From contig JAOUFY010000020.1 of NCBI GenBank assembly GCA_029857955.1, positions 1-42,320 on the forward strand: a DNA stretch of 42,320 bases, given 5' to 3'. The notes beneath the pieces are model-generated. The model saw only the letters and a list, made by a program, of their open reading frames with translations. It was not told where the DNA came from and made no database searches. Made by a program: the position numbers and the translations under genes. Origin of the DNA: Spirochaetia bacterium (GTDB lineage: Bacteria; Spirochaetota; Leptospiria; Turneriellales; JAOUFE01). Positions 24,619 to 33,470 of this stretch are shown here, one piece after another (the stretch's first letter is position 1; every line of letters starts with the position of its first letter).

Positions 24619-26523
24619 ATGAACCTTCTTGATTCTATAAACAGCCCTGAAGATCTCAAACAACTAGGGATTCATCAACTTCCTGAATTATGTGTGCAGA
24701 TACGCGATTTTATGCTGCATACTCTCAGTGAAGTCGGAGGGCACCTGTCATCGAATTTGGGGACTATTGAGCTAAGCGTTGCTCTTCATTATGTCTTTAA
24801 CTCTCCCAATGACAAACTCATTTGGGATGTAGGCCACCAAACCTACACGCACAAGATTTTAACTGGCCGAAAGAAAAAATTATACACCGTACGTAAAACC
24901 GGAGGCTTAAGCGGCTTTCCCAAGAGTGAAGAATCTGTCCATGATCTGTACAATGCCGGACATGCCGGAAACAGCATCAGTCTTGCCCTGGGAGAAGCCG
25001 TAGCTCGCGACCTTCAACGCAAACAAGGCTCTGTTATCAGTATAATCGGAGACGCTTCGATTGCCTCTGGAATGGCTTTTGAGGCAATGAACCATGCAGG
25101 ACATTTAAAAAACCCATTTTTAGTGGTTTTAAACGATAATGAGATGAGTATCTCCAAAAGTGTCGGAGGTCTAAGTTACGTATTGACCTCAATGATCAAT
25201 ACAAGACTTTATAGAGGCTGGTCCAGAAGGTGTTATAAAATTGTTCGCTGGCTGCCGTTTGGTATCATTTTCGAACGACTCTGGATGCGTTTTGGCAGCA
25301 GCATGAAATCAATCATTACAGACCACCAGTTTTTTGAAGAACTGGGTTTTCGTTACCTTGGACCATTGGAAGGTCATGATGTAATAAAACTTGTGCACAT
25401 GCTTGAAAAACTAAAAAATCTGGAAATGCCAACCATACTTCATGTCGTAACTCGCAAAGGTAAGGGCTATAAGCACGCAGAAGAAAATCCAACATTATAT
25501 CACGGTGTTTCGCCTTTTGAGCAAAGCACCGGTCAAATGAAATTAGATACAAAAGAAAAGCCATTGAGCGAGCTTGTCGGCGAGACTTTGACCGTATTAT
25601 CCAAAAAAGATCCAAAAATTTGTGTCATAACACCGGCCATGGCAGAGGGATCAGGCTTGATTTCTTTTTCAAATACATTCCCAGATCGTTTTTTTGATAC
25701 CGGTATCTCAGAACAACATGCAACAGCTTTTTCAGGAGCTCTTGCAAAATCCGGATTAAAACCTTTTTTATGTATATATTCTACTTTTCTTCAAAGAAGT
25801 TATGACCAGCTCATACACGACATTGCCCTGATGAATTTACCGGTAAAACTCCTGATTGATCGCGCTGGAATTGTCGGCGGCGACGGGGAAACACATCAAG
25901 GACTTTTTGACATCTCTTATATGTATCCTGTTCCAAATTTACATATACTAAGTCCGTCCAACCCGGAAGAATTGCATGAGATGCTGATTTATGCAAGTCA
26001 ATATAAAGAAAGCGCCATTGCCATTCGCTTTCCGAAAAGACAAATTTCAAATGATTTTTTAAACTCCATAAAAAGCATTAAGTTAAAACCTGTTGATAAA
26101 ATAACTTCAAAGGTATTGCAAAAAGGAGATGATGTAGTTATCTTCAGCGAGGGTTTCATGGCCCAAACTGCTCTTGATGCGGCTGCAGTTTTAAAAAGTG
26201 AAGGTATATCTGTCGAAGTAGTTTCACTGAAAACCATTAAACCGCTGGACACAAACACCTTAAGTAAATCTTTAAAGGGCAAACGTTTTGCATTTTCTAT
26301 TGAAGATCATTATGTCTCTGGCGGCGCAGGAAGTATCATTGAAAGCGAACTGACCGACGAACTTGCCAATGTACATTTTCATCGTTTTGGTTATCCTGAT
26401 AAATTTATTGAACATGGAAGTATAACGGATATTCAAAAAATATACAAACTCGACGCAAAATCCATTGCAAACTCAATTAAAGAGATCATTCAAAAAAAAG
26501 AAAAGCCTGAAAAAAGACGTTAA
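24619..26523 (+). CDS. dxs: 1-deoxy-D-xylulose-5-phosphate synthase
   Basis: DXS condenses pyruvate and glyceraldehyde 3-phosphate with thiamine diphosphate as cofactor, the first step of the MEP pathway. Seen along the 634 residues are WDVGHQTYTHKIL, GLSGFPK, the cofactor Asp in GDAS (144-147), LNDNEMSIS, KGKGYKHAE, the second-domain GISEQHATAFSGALA, STFLQRSYDQLIHD, DRAGIVGGDGETHQG and SIEDHYVSGGAGS. The usual GHSSTSIS is GHAGNSIS here (H115 kept), and GDG(A/S) is GDAS. These are unusual substitutions near the cofactor, but the fold and remaining active-site residues look intact. A weak ribosome site implies coupling to the Trm112-like gene. Confidence 0.95.
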   Translation: MNLLDSINSPEDLKQLGIHQLPELCVQIRDFMLHTLSEVGGHLSSNLGTIELSVALHYVFNSPNDKLIWDVGHQTYTHKILTGRKKKLYTVRKTGGLSGFPKSEESVHDLYNAGHAGNSISLALGEAVARDLQRKQGSVISIIGDASIASGMAFEAMNHAGHLKNPFLVVLNDNEMSISKSVGGLSYVLTSMINTRLYRGWSRRCYKIVRWLPFGIIFERLWMRFGSSMKSIITDHQFFEELGFRYLGPLEGHDVIKLVHMLEKLKNLEMPTILHVVTRKGKGYKHAEENPTLYHGVSPFEQSTGQMKLDTKEKPLSELVGETLTVLSKKDPKICVITPAMAEGSGLISFSNTFPDRFFDTGISEQHATAFSGALAKSGLKPFLCIYSTFLQRSYDQLIHDIALMNLPVKLLIDRAGIVGGDGETHQGLFDISYMYPVPNLHILSPSNPEELHEMLIYASQYKESAIAIRFPKRQISNDFLNSIKSIKLKPVDKITSKVLQKGDDVVIFSEGFMAQTALDAAAVLKSEGISVEVVSLKTIKPLDTNTLSKSLKGKRFAFSIEDHYVSGGAGSIIESELTDELANVHFHRFGYPDKFIEHGSITDIQKIYKLDAKSIANSIKEIIQKKEKPEKRR

Positions 26524-26620
26524 TCTTCAAGAGTTTCTTTGGGTCGTTTTTGATAAAGTAGCCGCTTACTGTTACACTTTAAAACAAATTCAGGAATTCA
26601 GATTAAAAACACGTGGGGTT

Positions 26621-26666
26621 AGCAGGTAACCGTGTACCTGCTTCAGGGGCGCGTTAAGCCCCTTTT
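26621..26666. terminator. Double hairpin between convergent dxs and rsmA
   Basis: AGCAGGTA/TACCTGCT (26621-26642) is followed by GGGGC-GCGTTAA-GCCCC (26646-26662) and TTTT (26663-26666). The second stem with its T-run is a plausible rho-independent terminator for dxs. On the other strand the first hairpin followed by AACCCCACGTGTTTTT could terminate the rsmA message. Confidence 0.6.
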
Positions 26667-26681
26667 AAGTATTTTGAAATC

Positions 26682-27482
26682 TTATTTTGTAATTCTCAAG
26701 AATATATCTTTGATCTCTTTAAACGGCAATTGATCCGCGCGAAGTTTAATTAATTCTGTCTGCATATCCATAATATTCTGATGCCAATTTTGAGTTTCGG
26801 CAACATTTTCAAAAAATGGATTTTTTGTCAAAACGCTGTAAAGGTTTTTACGTTTACCCCAGAAAATCCCGCGCAGAAAAACTTCAAACATTTTTATGTC
26901 ATCGATTTTTTGATTTCGTTTCCAGGTCAACCACATGGCATTTACATCGGGTACAGGATAAAAATTATTTTTACTGATGACGCGGTGATCAACGATATCT
27001 CCGTTTGCCTTGACAAACAAAGCAAGAGAATTGCCGCTTTCTTTTAAAAGCCGCTGGCCTACTTCTTTTTGAATGCCCATCACAAAAACGTTTATGCCAG
27101 ATTGACCGATCAGTTTGGAAATGATGTCAGAAGTTATGTAAAAAGGAAGGTTCCCCATGACCTGGGTTATTTTATTTTCATTAAAAAAACTATCTGATAA
27201 TGACAAAAAATCCTCATTAAGTACCTGAACATTTTCTTGAAACGACGATGTTAAATACTCTGCCATTTTAGGATCTTTTTCGACAGCAATGACTGAAAAT
27301 TTTTTATTCACCAGATATTCAGTTACCGCTCCAAGCCCCGGACCGATTTCAAGAACAGGCTTTGTTATATCGAAATATTTTTCAAGAGAAACAAGGCTGC
27401 TCTGACTGACGAGGAAGTTTTGACCAAACGATTTTAATGCGCGTAAATCCAGCGACGCAAGAATTTTTGAAGGATGTATCAC
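26682..27482 (-). CDS. rsmA: 16S rRNA dimethyladenosine transferase RsmA/KsgA
   Basis: RsmA dimethylates two adjacent adenines near the 3' end of 16S rRNA. The 266-residue protein shows SFGQNFL (18-24), the SAM-binding LEIGPGLGAVTEYL (44-57), the acidic VEKD (67-70) and the catalytic NLPF (111-114), where the more common form is NLPY. PVPDVNAMWLTW corresponds to the usual FxPxPxV region. The start is a GTG eight bases after the sigma-factor stop, without a clear ribosome site, so it is likely translated in coupling with that gene. Confidence 0.93.
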   Translation of the reverse strand: MIHPSKILASLDLRALKSFGQNFLVSQSSLVSLEKYFDITKPVLEIGPGLGAVTEYLVNKKFSVIAVEKDPKMAEYLTSSFQENVQVLNEDFLSLSDSFFNENKITQVMGNLPFYITSDIISKLIGQSGINVFVMGIQKEVGQRLLKESGNSLALFVKANGDIVDHRVISKNNFYPVPDVNAMWLTWKRNQKIDDIKMFEVFLRGIFWGKRKNLYSVLTKNPFFENVAETQNWHQNIMDMQTELIKLRADQLPFKEIKDIFLRITK

Positions 27483-27490
27483 AGATAAAA

Positions 27491-28282
27491 TTACATTACG
27501 TTTTTCATCTGGGCCAAACGACCGCGAAGGCGCATAATGGCTTTTGTATGAAGCTGCGAAACGCGAGATTCAGTCACCTCTAAAACCTCGCCGATTTCTT
27601 TTAAAGTAAGATCTTCATAATAATAAAGAACCACAACCTTTTTTTCTTTATCCGGAAGTTTTTTAATCGATTCAATAATTAAATTTTTAATTTCTTCCCG
27701 CTCAACCATCACGTCAGGATTCATGTTTGACGGAGATTCGATGGTTTCTAAAAATGAAAGCTCATCTGAATCATCATTTCCATGCCAGACATCATTTAAA
27801 GAAACCAAACTGGTTCCGGAAATTTTTGATACCAGCAAATAAAATTCTTCGATCGGCATATCGAGCTCAGATGCAATTTCTTCATCTTCGACAGTTCGAC
27901 CAAGTTTATTTTCAAGCTCAACAATGATTTTTTCAACCTGTTTGGCCTTTTGACGAATCGATCTTGGAATCCAGTCAATGGTTCGTAATTCGTCAAAAAT
28001 TGCGCCACGGACTCTTGTCATGGCATAAGTTTTAAACTTTACTTCTTTCGCTGGATTATACTTCTCAATGGCATCAAGTAAACCAAAAGTTCCATAACTA
28101 ACCAAATCATCAAACTCGACATTGTGCGGCATTCCAACGGCAACTTTACCTGCCACGTATTTTACCAATGGGGCATATTTTTTTATAAAATAATCGCGTA
28201 TATCCGAATTTTTTGTTTTTACATAATCTTTCCAGAGATCACTTTCTTCAATTTCATCAAACTGTTTAGATTTTAACCCCAT
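27491..28282 (-). CDS. whiG: Flagellar-type sigma factor (WhiG/FliA, sigma-28 family)
   Basis: A 263-residue group-3 sigma factor. Region 2 reads [37 protein letters not shown] and continues [19 protein letters not shown]. The linker [14 protein letters not shown] follows, region 3 includes [19 protein letters not shown], and region 4 ends in the helix-turn-helix [19 protein letters not shown]. The match to spirochaete WhiG/FliA proteins is striking and is the main taxonomic clue in this window. Such factors transcribe late flagellar genes. None is adjacent here, unlike the flhA-flhF-flhG context common in spirochaetes. The ATG at 28282 has AAAGG upstream; a TTG two codons earlier is the alternative. 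Confidence 0.93.
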   Translation of the reverse strand: MGLKSKQFDEIEESDLWKDYVKTKNSDIRDYFIKKYAPLVKYVAGKVAVGMPHNVEFDDLVSYGTFGLLDAIEKYNPAKEVKFKTYAMTRVRGAIFDELRTIDWIPRSIRQKAKQVEKIIVELENKLGRTVEDEEIASELDMPIEEFYLLVSKISGTSLVSLNDVWHGNDDSDELSFLETIESPSNMNPDVMVEREEIKNLIIESIKKLPDKEKKVVVLYYYEDLTLKEIGEVLEVTESRVSQLHTKAIMRLRGRLAQMKNVM

Positions 28283-28601
28283 CGTCAACCTTTCATCCTG
28301 AAAATATTATGGGCATCTCTAAAAAAATGAATTCGCTGGTATATAGGGTAGCCCTTGAATTACCAAAAAATTCAGTTTTACAGAAAAAACCTTATGTCCC
28401 TATATAACTCAAACCAAAACACACCTCTAATCATAGATGTCAAGGCTTTTCTGGATTTCTAAAAAGCTGAAATTCAACTTTTTAAACAATGTCTGAAAGC
28501 TGCAAGGCTGACCTAACTTCACAAATTACCGTGAAAATTAAAAGATCCATGAAAATAGATATACACCTTTTAAATTAAAAAAGAAGCATCCTAAATTATA
28601 T
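28283..28601. promoter_or_regulatory. Divergent spacer between the sigma-factor gene and marC
   Basis: About 320 bases without a gene. It must hold the start of the whiG-rsmA transcript and that of marC. The only clear structure is the AT-rich inverted repeat AAAAAG-C-TGAA/TTCA-A-CTTTTT at 28461-28483, which could be an operator or a weak terminator. No confident promoter boxes were found. Confidence 0.35.
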
Positions 28602-29201
28602 ATGGATAGTATTCTGGAAGTTTTACGATCATCTGCCATCATGTTCATTGCTGTTGACCCTATCGGTTTAACTGCTATTTACATTGCTCTTACTGAAAAC
28701 GAATCTGATCATGAAAAGAAGCGAACCGCTCTATTATCTTCACTTGCTGCATTTTCTGTTGGGCTTTTATTTTTATTTATCGGGCAGCCTATTTTTAATC
28801 TCCTGGGTATTCAAATGGGCGACTTTAAAATCGGCGGCGGAATTCTTCTGGTTACACTCTCCATTTATGACATCATCAATCCGGGTAAACGCAAGCAAGC
28901 CGATTCGGTTTCGGCGATTGTTCCGCTGGGCGTTCCTTTTATTACGGGGCCGGCTGTTTTAACTACATTAATTTTTCTTCTGGATAATTTTGGATATGTC
29001 AGCACCATAGCTTCGTTTTCAATCAATATATTCGTTGTTTTTTTAGCTTTTCACTTTTCAAAATTCATACAACGCGCCATTGGAATTGAAGGTATACGCG
29101 GATTTGGTAAATTAATATCGATACTGCTTTCTGCATATGGAATCATGATGATACGAAATGGAATTGTAGAAATACTTAAATTAAAAATGCTAATTCAATA
29201 A
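28602..29201 (+). CDS. MarC-family integral membrane protein
   Basis: A 199-residue protein with six membrane helices. Family landmarks are FIAVDPIGLTAIYIALT near the N-terminus, FKIGGGILLVTLSIYDI and the second half repeat VPLGVPFITGPAVLTTLIFL. MarC (UPF0056) proteins resemble amino-acid exporters of the LysE type, but their substrate is unknown and the original link to antibiotic resistance was not upheld. The 3' end overlaps the converging ygiQ gene by seven bases. Confidence 0.9.
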   Translation: MDSILEVLRSSAIMFIAVDPIGLTAIYIALTENESDHEKKRTALLSSLAAFSVGLLFLFIGQPIFNLLGIQMGDFKIGGGILLVTLSIYDIINPGKRKQADSVSAIVPLGVPFITGPAVLTTLIFLLDNFGYVSTIASFSINIFVVFLAFHFSKFIQRAIGIEGIRGFGKLISILLSAYGIMMIRNGIVEILKLKMLIQ

Positions 29202-31006
29202 TGCTTTGCTGTTAAAATCTCTTTTTGACGTATTTTTCTCTGAACATTTTTTTCAACAAATATTTCCTCAAAACCATCCGATGTTCTTTGAAAAGGATTA
29301 AATCCTGTGTAATACATGATTGACGACCAGGTAGAAGGAGTGGGCGTAAAAATTTGAACCTGTTCAGGATTTAATCCCAGATTTTGAGATGTATATTCTT
29401 TAACCTGTTTCATTTCTTTTTCTGAACACCCTGGATGAGCGGCTATAAAGTAATATGTAAGAAACTTTTTTTTACCGCCAACGCCTGATTTGTTTATGTT
29501 TCTAATATGATAATTTTTGGAATTCTCATTTGACAATTTTTCAAATGCAGTAACAAATTCACCCAGACGGTCATTATCTGGTTTACCCATGAGTTTTAAA
29601 ACATTTTTGTCAGTATGCTCCGGCGCTATTTTCAACTGCCCTGATGTATGATTTTCTACTACTTCTCGAAGATAATCATGCCCGTATTTATAATCATCCA
29701 TAATTAAATCATAACGAATCCCCGAAGCGATAAAAATATGTTTTACGCCAGACATGTTTTTAAGTTTTTTAAGAAGATTTAACTGTAAAAAATGATTTGG
29801 TTTTAACGTTTCACAGGTTTTCGGAAAAACACATCGTTTATCATCGCAGACTCCTGCTTTAATTTTTTTCGTACACTCATAACCATACATATTTGCCGTT
29901 GGGCCGCCAACATCGGCAATAACCCCATGAAACTTTGGATGTGAGGTAAAAGAAGCGGCTTCTTTTAAAATAGATTCTTCGCTTCGGCTTAATATAGTAC
30001 GTCCCTGATGAACCGTTATAGCACAGAAATTACATTCGCCATAGCAACCTCGGTGCGTAGTGATTGAAAATCGTATCGTATCAAGAGCCCTTACCTTACC
30101 CTGTGAAGCATAAAAAGGATGTACATCTCTTTCAAAAGAAAGATCATAATATGAATCCAACTCGAGTTTATCGGCCAATGGCTGCGGAGGGTTTTGAACC
30201 AAGTAGCGGTCGCCAACTTTTTGATACAATCCTTTTGAGGTTTGCGCTTCATTATTATTGTAAAATGTACCAAACATTTCAATGAAACATTTTTTAGACT
30301 CGGTTGTCGAAGTCGAACAATGCTCAAAAGAAGCTAACTCAATGTGACTTTCGGCAATTTTCAATTTTTCAAACTCCAGATGATTGCAAATAAAACTCAC
30401 TCCTTTAATTGCACAGACTGTGTTTCGAATATCAGTAGAACTATTGTCAATACCCCTTTTAAAAGCATCAGCCAGCTTAAGAACAGCTTTTTCACCCATT
30501 CCATACACTAAATAATCTGCTTTTGCATCAAATAAAACAGGACGACGAACCGAATTGCTCCAATAATCAAAGTGAGTTATTCTGCGAAGACTTGCCTCAA
30601 TACCGCCAAGAACGATTGGTCGGGTGTTTTTAAAAAATCTACGAATAAGGTTTGTATATGCCAGTACCGCTCTATCCGGTCGCCTGTCATTTTTTTCACC
30701 GGGGGTAAAATCATCCTGCTGGCGTCTTTTATCGGATGCTGTATAGTTGGCCACCATGGAGTCAACGCTGCCGCCAGTAACCCCCCAGAACAAAAGAGGC
30801 TCCCCCAAACGACTGATGTCTTTATCATCATCTATATCGGGTTGGGCAATGATACCAACCCGATAACCTTTCGAGTGTAAATATTTACCAATCATCGCAG
30901 CGCCGATATAAGGGCTATCGATGTAAGTATCTCCTGTAACAAGAATCACGTCAAGCTCTACGTAGCCGAGCTCTTTCATTTCATCGCGCGTAGTAGGCAA
31001 AAACAA
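29195..31006 (-). CDS. YgiQ-family radical SAM protein
   Basis: A protein of about 603 residues of the YgiQ (UPF0313) group. The N-terminal part starts FLPTTRDEMKELGY and has LVTGDTYIDSPYIGAAMIG, a B12-binding-like region; GGIEASLRR follows. The radical SAM cluster cysteines lie in RGCYGECNFCAI (near residues 321-328), and DVGGPTANMYG, IAPEHTD and the C-terminal QVQIFTPTPSTWSSIMYYTG are typical. The reaction is unknown. TTG at 31006 was preferred because GGAG lies seven bases upstream; TTG at 31012 has no room for the site. It stands alone on its strand. Confidence 0.9.
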   Translation of the reverse strand: MFLPTTRDEMKELGYVELDVILVTGDTYIDSPYIGAAMIGKYLHSKGYRVGIIAQPDIDDDKDISRLGEPLLFWGVTGGSVDSMVANYTASDKRRQQDDFTPGEKNDRRPDRAVLAYTNLIRRFFKNTRPIVLGGIEASLRRITHFDYWSNSVRRPVLFDAKADYLVYGMGEKAVLKLADAFKRGIDNSSTDIRNTVCAIKGVSFICNHLEFEKLKIAESHIELASFEHCSTSTTESKKCFIEMFGTFYNNNEAQTSKGLYQKVGDRYLVQNPPQPLADKLELDSYYDLSFERDVHPFYASQGKVRALDTIRFSITTHRGCYGECNFCAITVHQGRTILSRSEESILKEAASFTSHPKFHGVIADVGGPTANMYGYECTKKIKAGVCDDKRCVFPKTCETLKPNHFLQLNLLKKLKNMSGVKHIFIASGIRYDLIMDDYKYGHDYLREVVENHTSGQLKIAPEHTDKNVLKLMGKPDNDRLGEFVTAFEKLSNENSKNYHIRNINKSGVGGKKKFLTYYFIAAHPGCSEKEMKQVKEYTSQNLGLNPEQVQIFTPTPSTWSSIMYYTGFNPFQRTSDGFEEIFVEKNVQRKIRQKEILTAKHY

Positions 31007-31012
31007 TATCAA

Positions 31013-31414
31013 TCTCCATAAAAATTACAACTTTTCATTTTAATATGATTAAATACGTATTTATGTCAACATTATTTTTGCCCATTTATTGGAATTGTAA
31101 AAGGAGGGGCTACATTTTGTAGTACGGTGATCATTGAAAAGGTACATTTTTCAGAATTTTATTAAATTAACATCTTTACACTTACAGGCGCAACCAAGTA
31201 GAAAAATAATTGAGCTATCTTAAAATCGATTTTTTAGTGTTTGAATTGTAGCATATATTTAAAACGTGAATCAAAAAACCCTTATTTTTAATCATTTTGC
31301 CCCTGCCGATTTCCAGGTTTTATAAAAATTACCATATTTTCAAGAAGTTCCAATAAATTAAACCTATAAACACACTCTTGGTTGACAGATTGACTTATTT
31401 TACAAATTTGACTT
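31013..31414. promoter_or_regulatory. Divergent spacer between ygiQ and rpmF
   Basis: About 400 bases of AT-rich sequence with no gene. A small palindrome CTACATTTTGTAG lies at 31110-31122. A perfect TTGACA is present at 31382-31387 just before rpmF, but the only -10-like box in range (TACAAA, 31401-31406) is 13 bases away, which is too close for a normal promoter. No yceD/DUF177 gene, the usual rpmF neighbour, is present. Confidence 0.35.
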
Positions 31415-31624
31415 ATGGCAGTACCTAAACGCAAGACATCACAACATAGAAAAAGAATCAGAAGAGCGCACCACGCAATTGGTAAGCCCAATCTGAGACC
31501 TTGCCCAAACTGCGGCACATTTGGTATTCCTCACCGAGCATGTTCTAATTGTGGTATGTACAAAGGTATGCTAATCATTGCTCCGAAAGTTAAAAAAGTT
31601 AAAGAAGATAAAGGCAAAGCCTGA
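31415..31624 (+). CDS. rpmF: 50S ribosomal protein L32
   Basis: A 69-residue L32 with the invariant start [20 protein letters not shown] and a zinc-ribbon-type Cys set, CPNCG and CSNCG (C-x2-C and C-x2-C), followed by a basic tail. This is the zinc-binding form of L32. No Shine-Dalgarno sequence precedes the ATG (the upstream bases are ACAAATTTGACTT), so it may be leaderless or rely on an unstructured AT-rich leader. It is convergent with the next gene, with 14 bases between stops. Confidence 0.97.
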   Translation: MAVPKRKTSQHRKRIRRAHHAIGKPNLRPCPNCGTFGIPHRACSNCGMYKGMLIIAPKVKKVKEDKGKA

Positions 31625-31638
31625 TATTTTAAAACCAA

Positions 31639-32277
31639 CTATAACGTAAGATACGCATCGTAAAGAATCCCAAAATTTGATGGATGATTTTTCATCCGCA
31701 GCTCTACTCTCACAACGCCAGAAGTGTCACGGATATAGGGAATTTCTATTGTTAACGGTGTTTTCAATGACACCCCATAGCCTATTTCGACCGTTTTATA
31801 ATAAATGTTATCAATCCAAATTTCATAGCGTAATATATTTTCGTAGTGTTTAAAATCTGTCGATAACGTTTCTTCAAATGGCGGAGAATAAAATGCGCCT
31901 AAATCGAGAACAAGTTTCCAACCGTTTCGTTGATCATCTCCTCTTTGAGAAATTGAAGAGGTTAAATTAAAGCCAAGACCAGGCGGATGAAAAATAATTC
32001 CACGACGATACTGATAGCCGCCGTCAGGTTGATCTTCGGTAACAGAAAACCCTTGAGCCGTACACCATGCCATTATTTTTTTTTCTGACCAAATTACCGC
32101 GTTTTCAAGTCCATATGTTATTTTATGCTTGTAATCTTCGTTACCAAAAGGAAAAGCGAGAACACTTTCTGGTAAAATGTCATCATTGATCTCACTATTG
32201 ATTTGACCATATATACGAATAAACGAAAAAAGTAAACTGATAGTAAAAAAAACATATATAACTTTTTTTTTCATCAT
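31639..32277 (-). CDS. Secreted protein of unknown function downstream of pyrD
   Basis: A 212-residue protein with a signal peptide (KKKVIYVFFTISLLFSF, cleavage near YGQ). The mature part is rich in beta-type segments: GLENAVIWSEKKIMAWC, GWKLVLDLGAFYSPPFEE, LRYEIWIDNIYYKTVEIGYG, TPLTIEIPYIRD and VRVELRMKNHPSNFGILYD. A jelly-roll-like domain is plausible. The general look is reminiscent of spirochaete flagellar sheath proteins of the FlaA type, but the match is too loose to assign. It sits 34 bases after pyrD on the same strand and may be co-transcribed with it. Either of two adjacent ATG codons could be the start. Confidence 0.6.
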   Translation of the reverse strand: MMKKKVIYVFFTISLLFSFIRIYGQINSEINDDILPESVLAFPFGNEDYKHKITYGLENAVIWSEKKIMAWCTAQGFSVTEDQPDGGYQYRRGIIFHPPGLGFNLTSSISQRGDDQRNGWKLVLDLGAFYSPPFEETLSTDFKHYENILRYEIWIDNIYYKTVEIGYGVSLKTPLTIEIPYIRDTSGVVRVELRMKNHPSNFGILYDAYLTL

Positions 32278-32311
32278 TTGATTCTATATATGATCGGAAA
32301 GATCTGGAAAT

Positions 32312-33412
32312 TTACTTACTTTTTCTTTGGATAAACTTCTTTTGATAGTCAATCAAACCTGGATATCCGCTTTCATTTATTTTTGAAATTACATATTTCA
32401 GGCAATCTTTTACAAAAGTTGGACCGTTATATATAAACCCCGTGTAGACTTGAACGACAGATGCGCCCCACTGTAACCGCCTTAAAATATCTTCTTTGCT
32501 CATAACGGCGCCAGAAGAAATTACAGGCACCTTGCCTTTGCATATTTTTAATGCTGATTTTAAATAGAGCTCTGATTTTTGAGCAAGGGGAAGCCCTGAC
32601 AATCCGCCGCCGGCTTTTCGAATATCGTCTGCAACATACCTTGTAATGGTTTCATCTGAAGTTGTATTCGTTACAATAACTCCATTTATCCCTGCCTTTA
32701 AAGCGGAGTGCAATGTTGTTTCAAACTCCCGTATAGATGAGAAATCCGGAGAAAACTTGATGAACAGGGGGAGATCACTTGTTTTTTTACATTGATCAAT
32801 TAAATCTTTAATATATTTTTTATTTTGAAGCAGTCGAAGACCAGGAGTATTTGGCGATGAAATATTAATCGCAATATAGATAATTTTTTTTTTAACATCT
32901 TTATATCGCGACAATTCAATTGTTTTTAAGATTTCAACATAGTCGTCAACAGCTTGTTCAACCGGCGTTTCTTTAGATTTTCCAATGCTGACAGCAAAAT
33001 AAAAGCGGGCATTTCGCAGATTTTCAAGGCCTTTCTCAATTCCAGGGTTGTTAAAACCCATTCTGTTAAACAAAGCATACTGAGATGGAACTCGAAATAA
33101 TCTTGGTCTGGGATTTCCTGTCTGGATTTTTTTAGTAAATGTTCCAACCTCGGTAAATCCAAAACCAAAAGAGTTAAGTCCATTTACCATGTCGCCGTTT
33201 TTATCAAATCCCGCAGCCATGGCAATCGGATTAAACAAGCTAACATTACAAAGATCGATATCCAAAACCTGACTTGATCGCTTGGGTTTAAAAAATAAAA
33301 AAAGAAATCCTTTAATTTTTATAAAATATGATACAAAATGGTGTACCGATTCCGGATCAATTTTAAATAAAAAATAGCGAATAGTTCGGTAAAATAATTT
33401 TGTTTTTTCCAT
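32312..33412 (-). CDS. pyrD: Dihydroorotate dehydrogenase, class 2 (quinone-dependent)
   Basis: PyrD oxidises dihydroorotate to orotate in pyrimidine synthesis and passes electrons to quinone. The protein (about 366 residues from ATG 33412) has the class-2 N-terminal amphipathic extension (KLFYRTIRYFLFKIDPESVHH), then NPIAMAAGFDKNGD, NRMGFNNPG, NISSPNTPGLRLLQ with the catalytic Ser, KFSPDF, VTNTTS, GGLSGLPL and ISSGAVMSKEDIL. The frame is open upstream to 33553, but that would overlap the PBP gene by 83 bases and add a Lys-rich segment unlike the family; the ATG at 33412 fits the family start. It shares the quinone pool with the Na+-NQR. Confidence 0.95.
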   Translation of the reverse strand: MEKTKLFYRTIRYFLFKIDPESVHHFVSYFIKIKGFLFLFFKPKRSSQVLDIDLCNVSLFNPIAMAAGFDKNGDMVNGLNSFGFGFTEVGTFTKKIQTGNPRPRLFRVPSQYALFNRMGFNNPGIEKGLENLRNARFYFAVSIGKSKETPVEQAVDDYVEILKTIELSRYKDVKKKIIYIAINISSPNTPGLRLLQNKKYIKDLIDQCKKTSDLPLFIKFSPDFSSIREFETTLHSALKAGINGVIVTNTTSDETITRYVADDIRKAGGGLSGLPLAQKSELYLKSALKICKGKVPVISSGAVMSKEDILRRLQWGASVVQVYTGFIYNGPTFVKDCLKYVISKINESGYPGLIDYQKKFIQRKSK

Positions 33413-33470
33413 GAATATTATTCTTTGCAAAATATGATAGTTACCTTTATTTTTAAAAATTAATAAAAAT

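Noticed and set aside
31013..31414. yceD (DUF177) gene expected upstream of rpmF
   Set aside because: The region is AT-rich with frequent stops in all frames; no frame resembles the family.
31639..32277. Assignment as flagellar sheath protein FlaA
   Set aside because: Only the general style (exported, beta-rich, Trp/Tyr-containing) agrees. Definite FlaA motifs could not be seen, so it was left unnamed.
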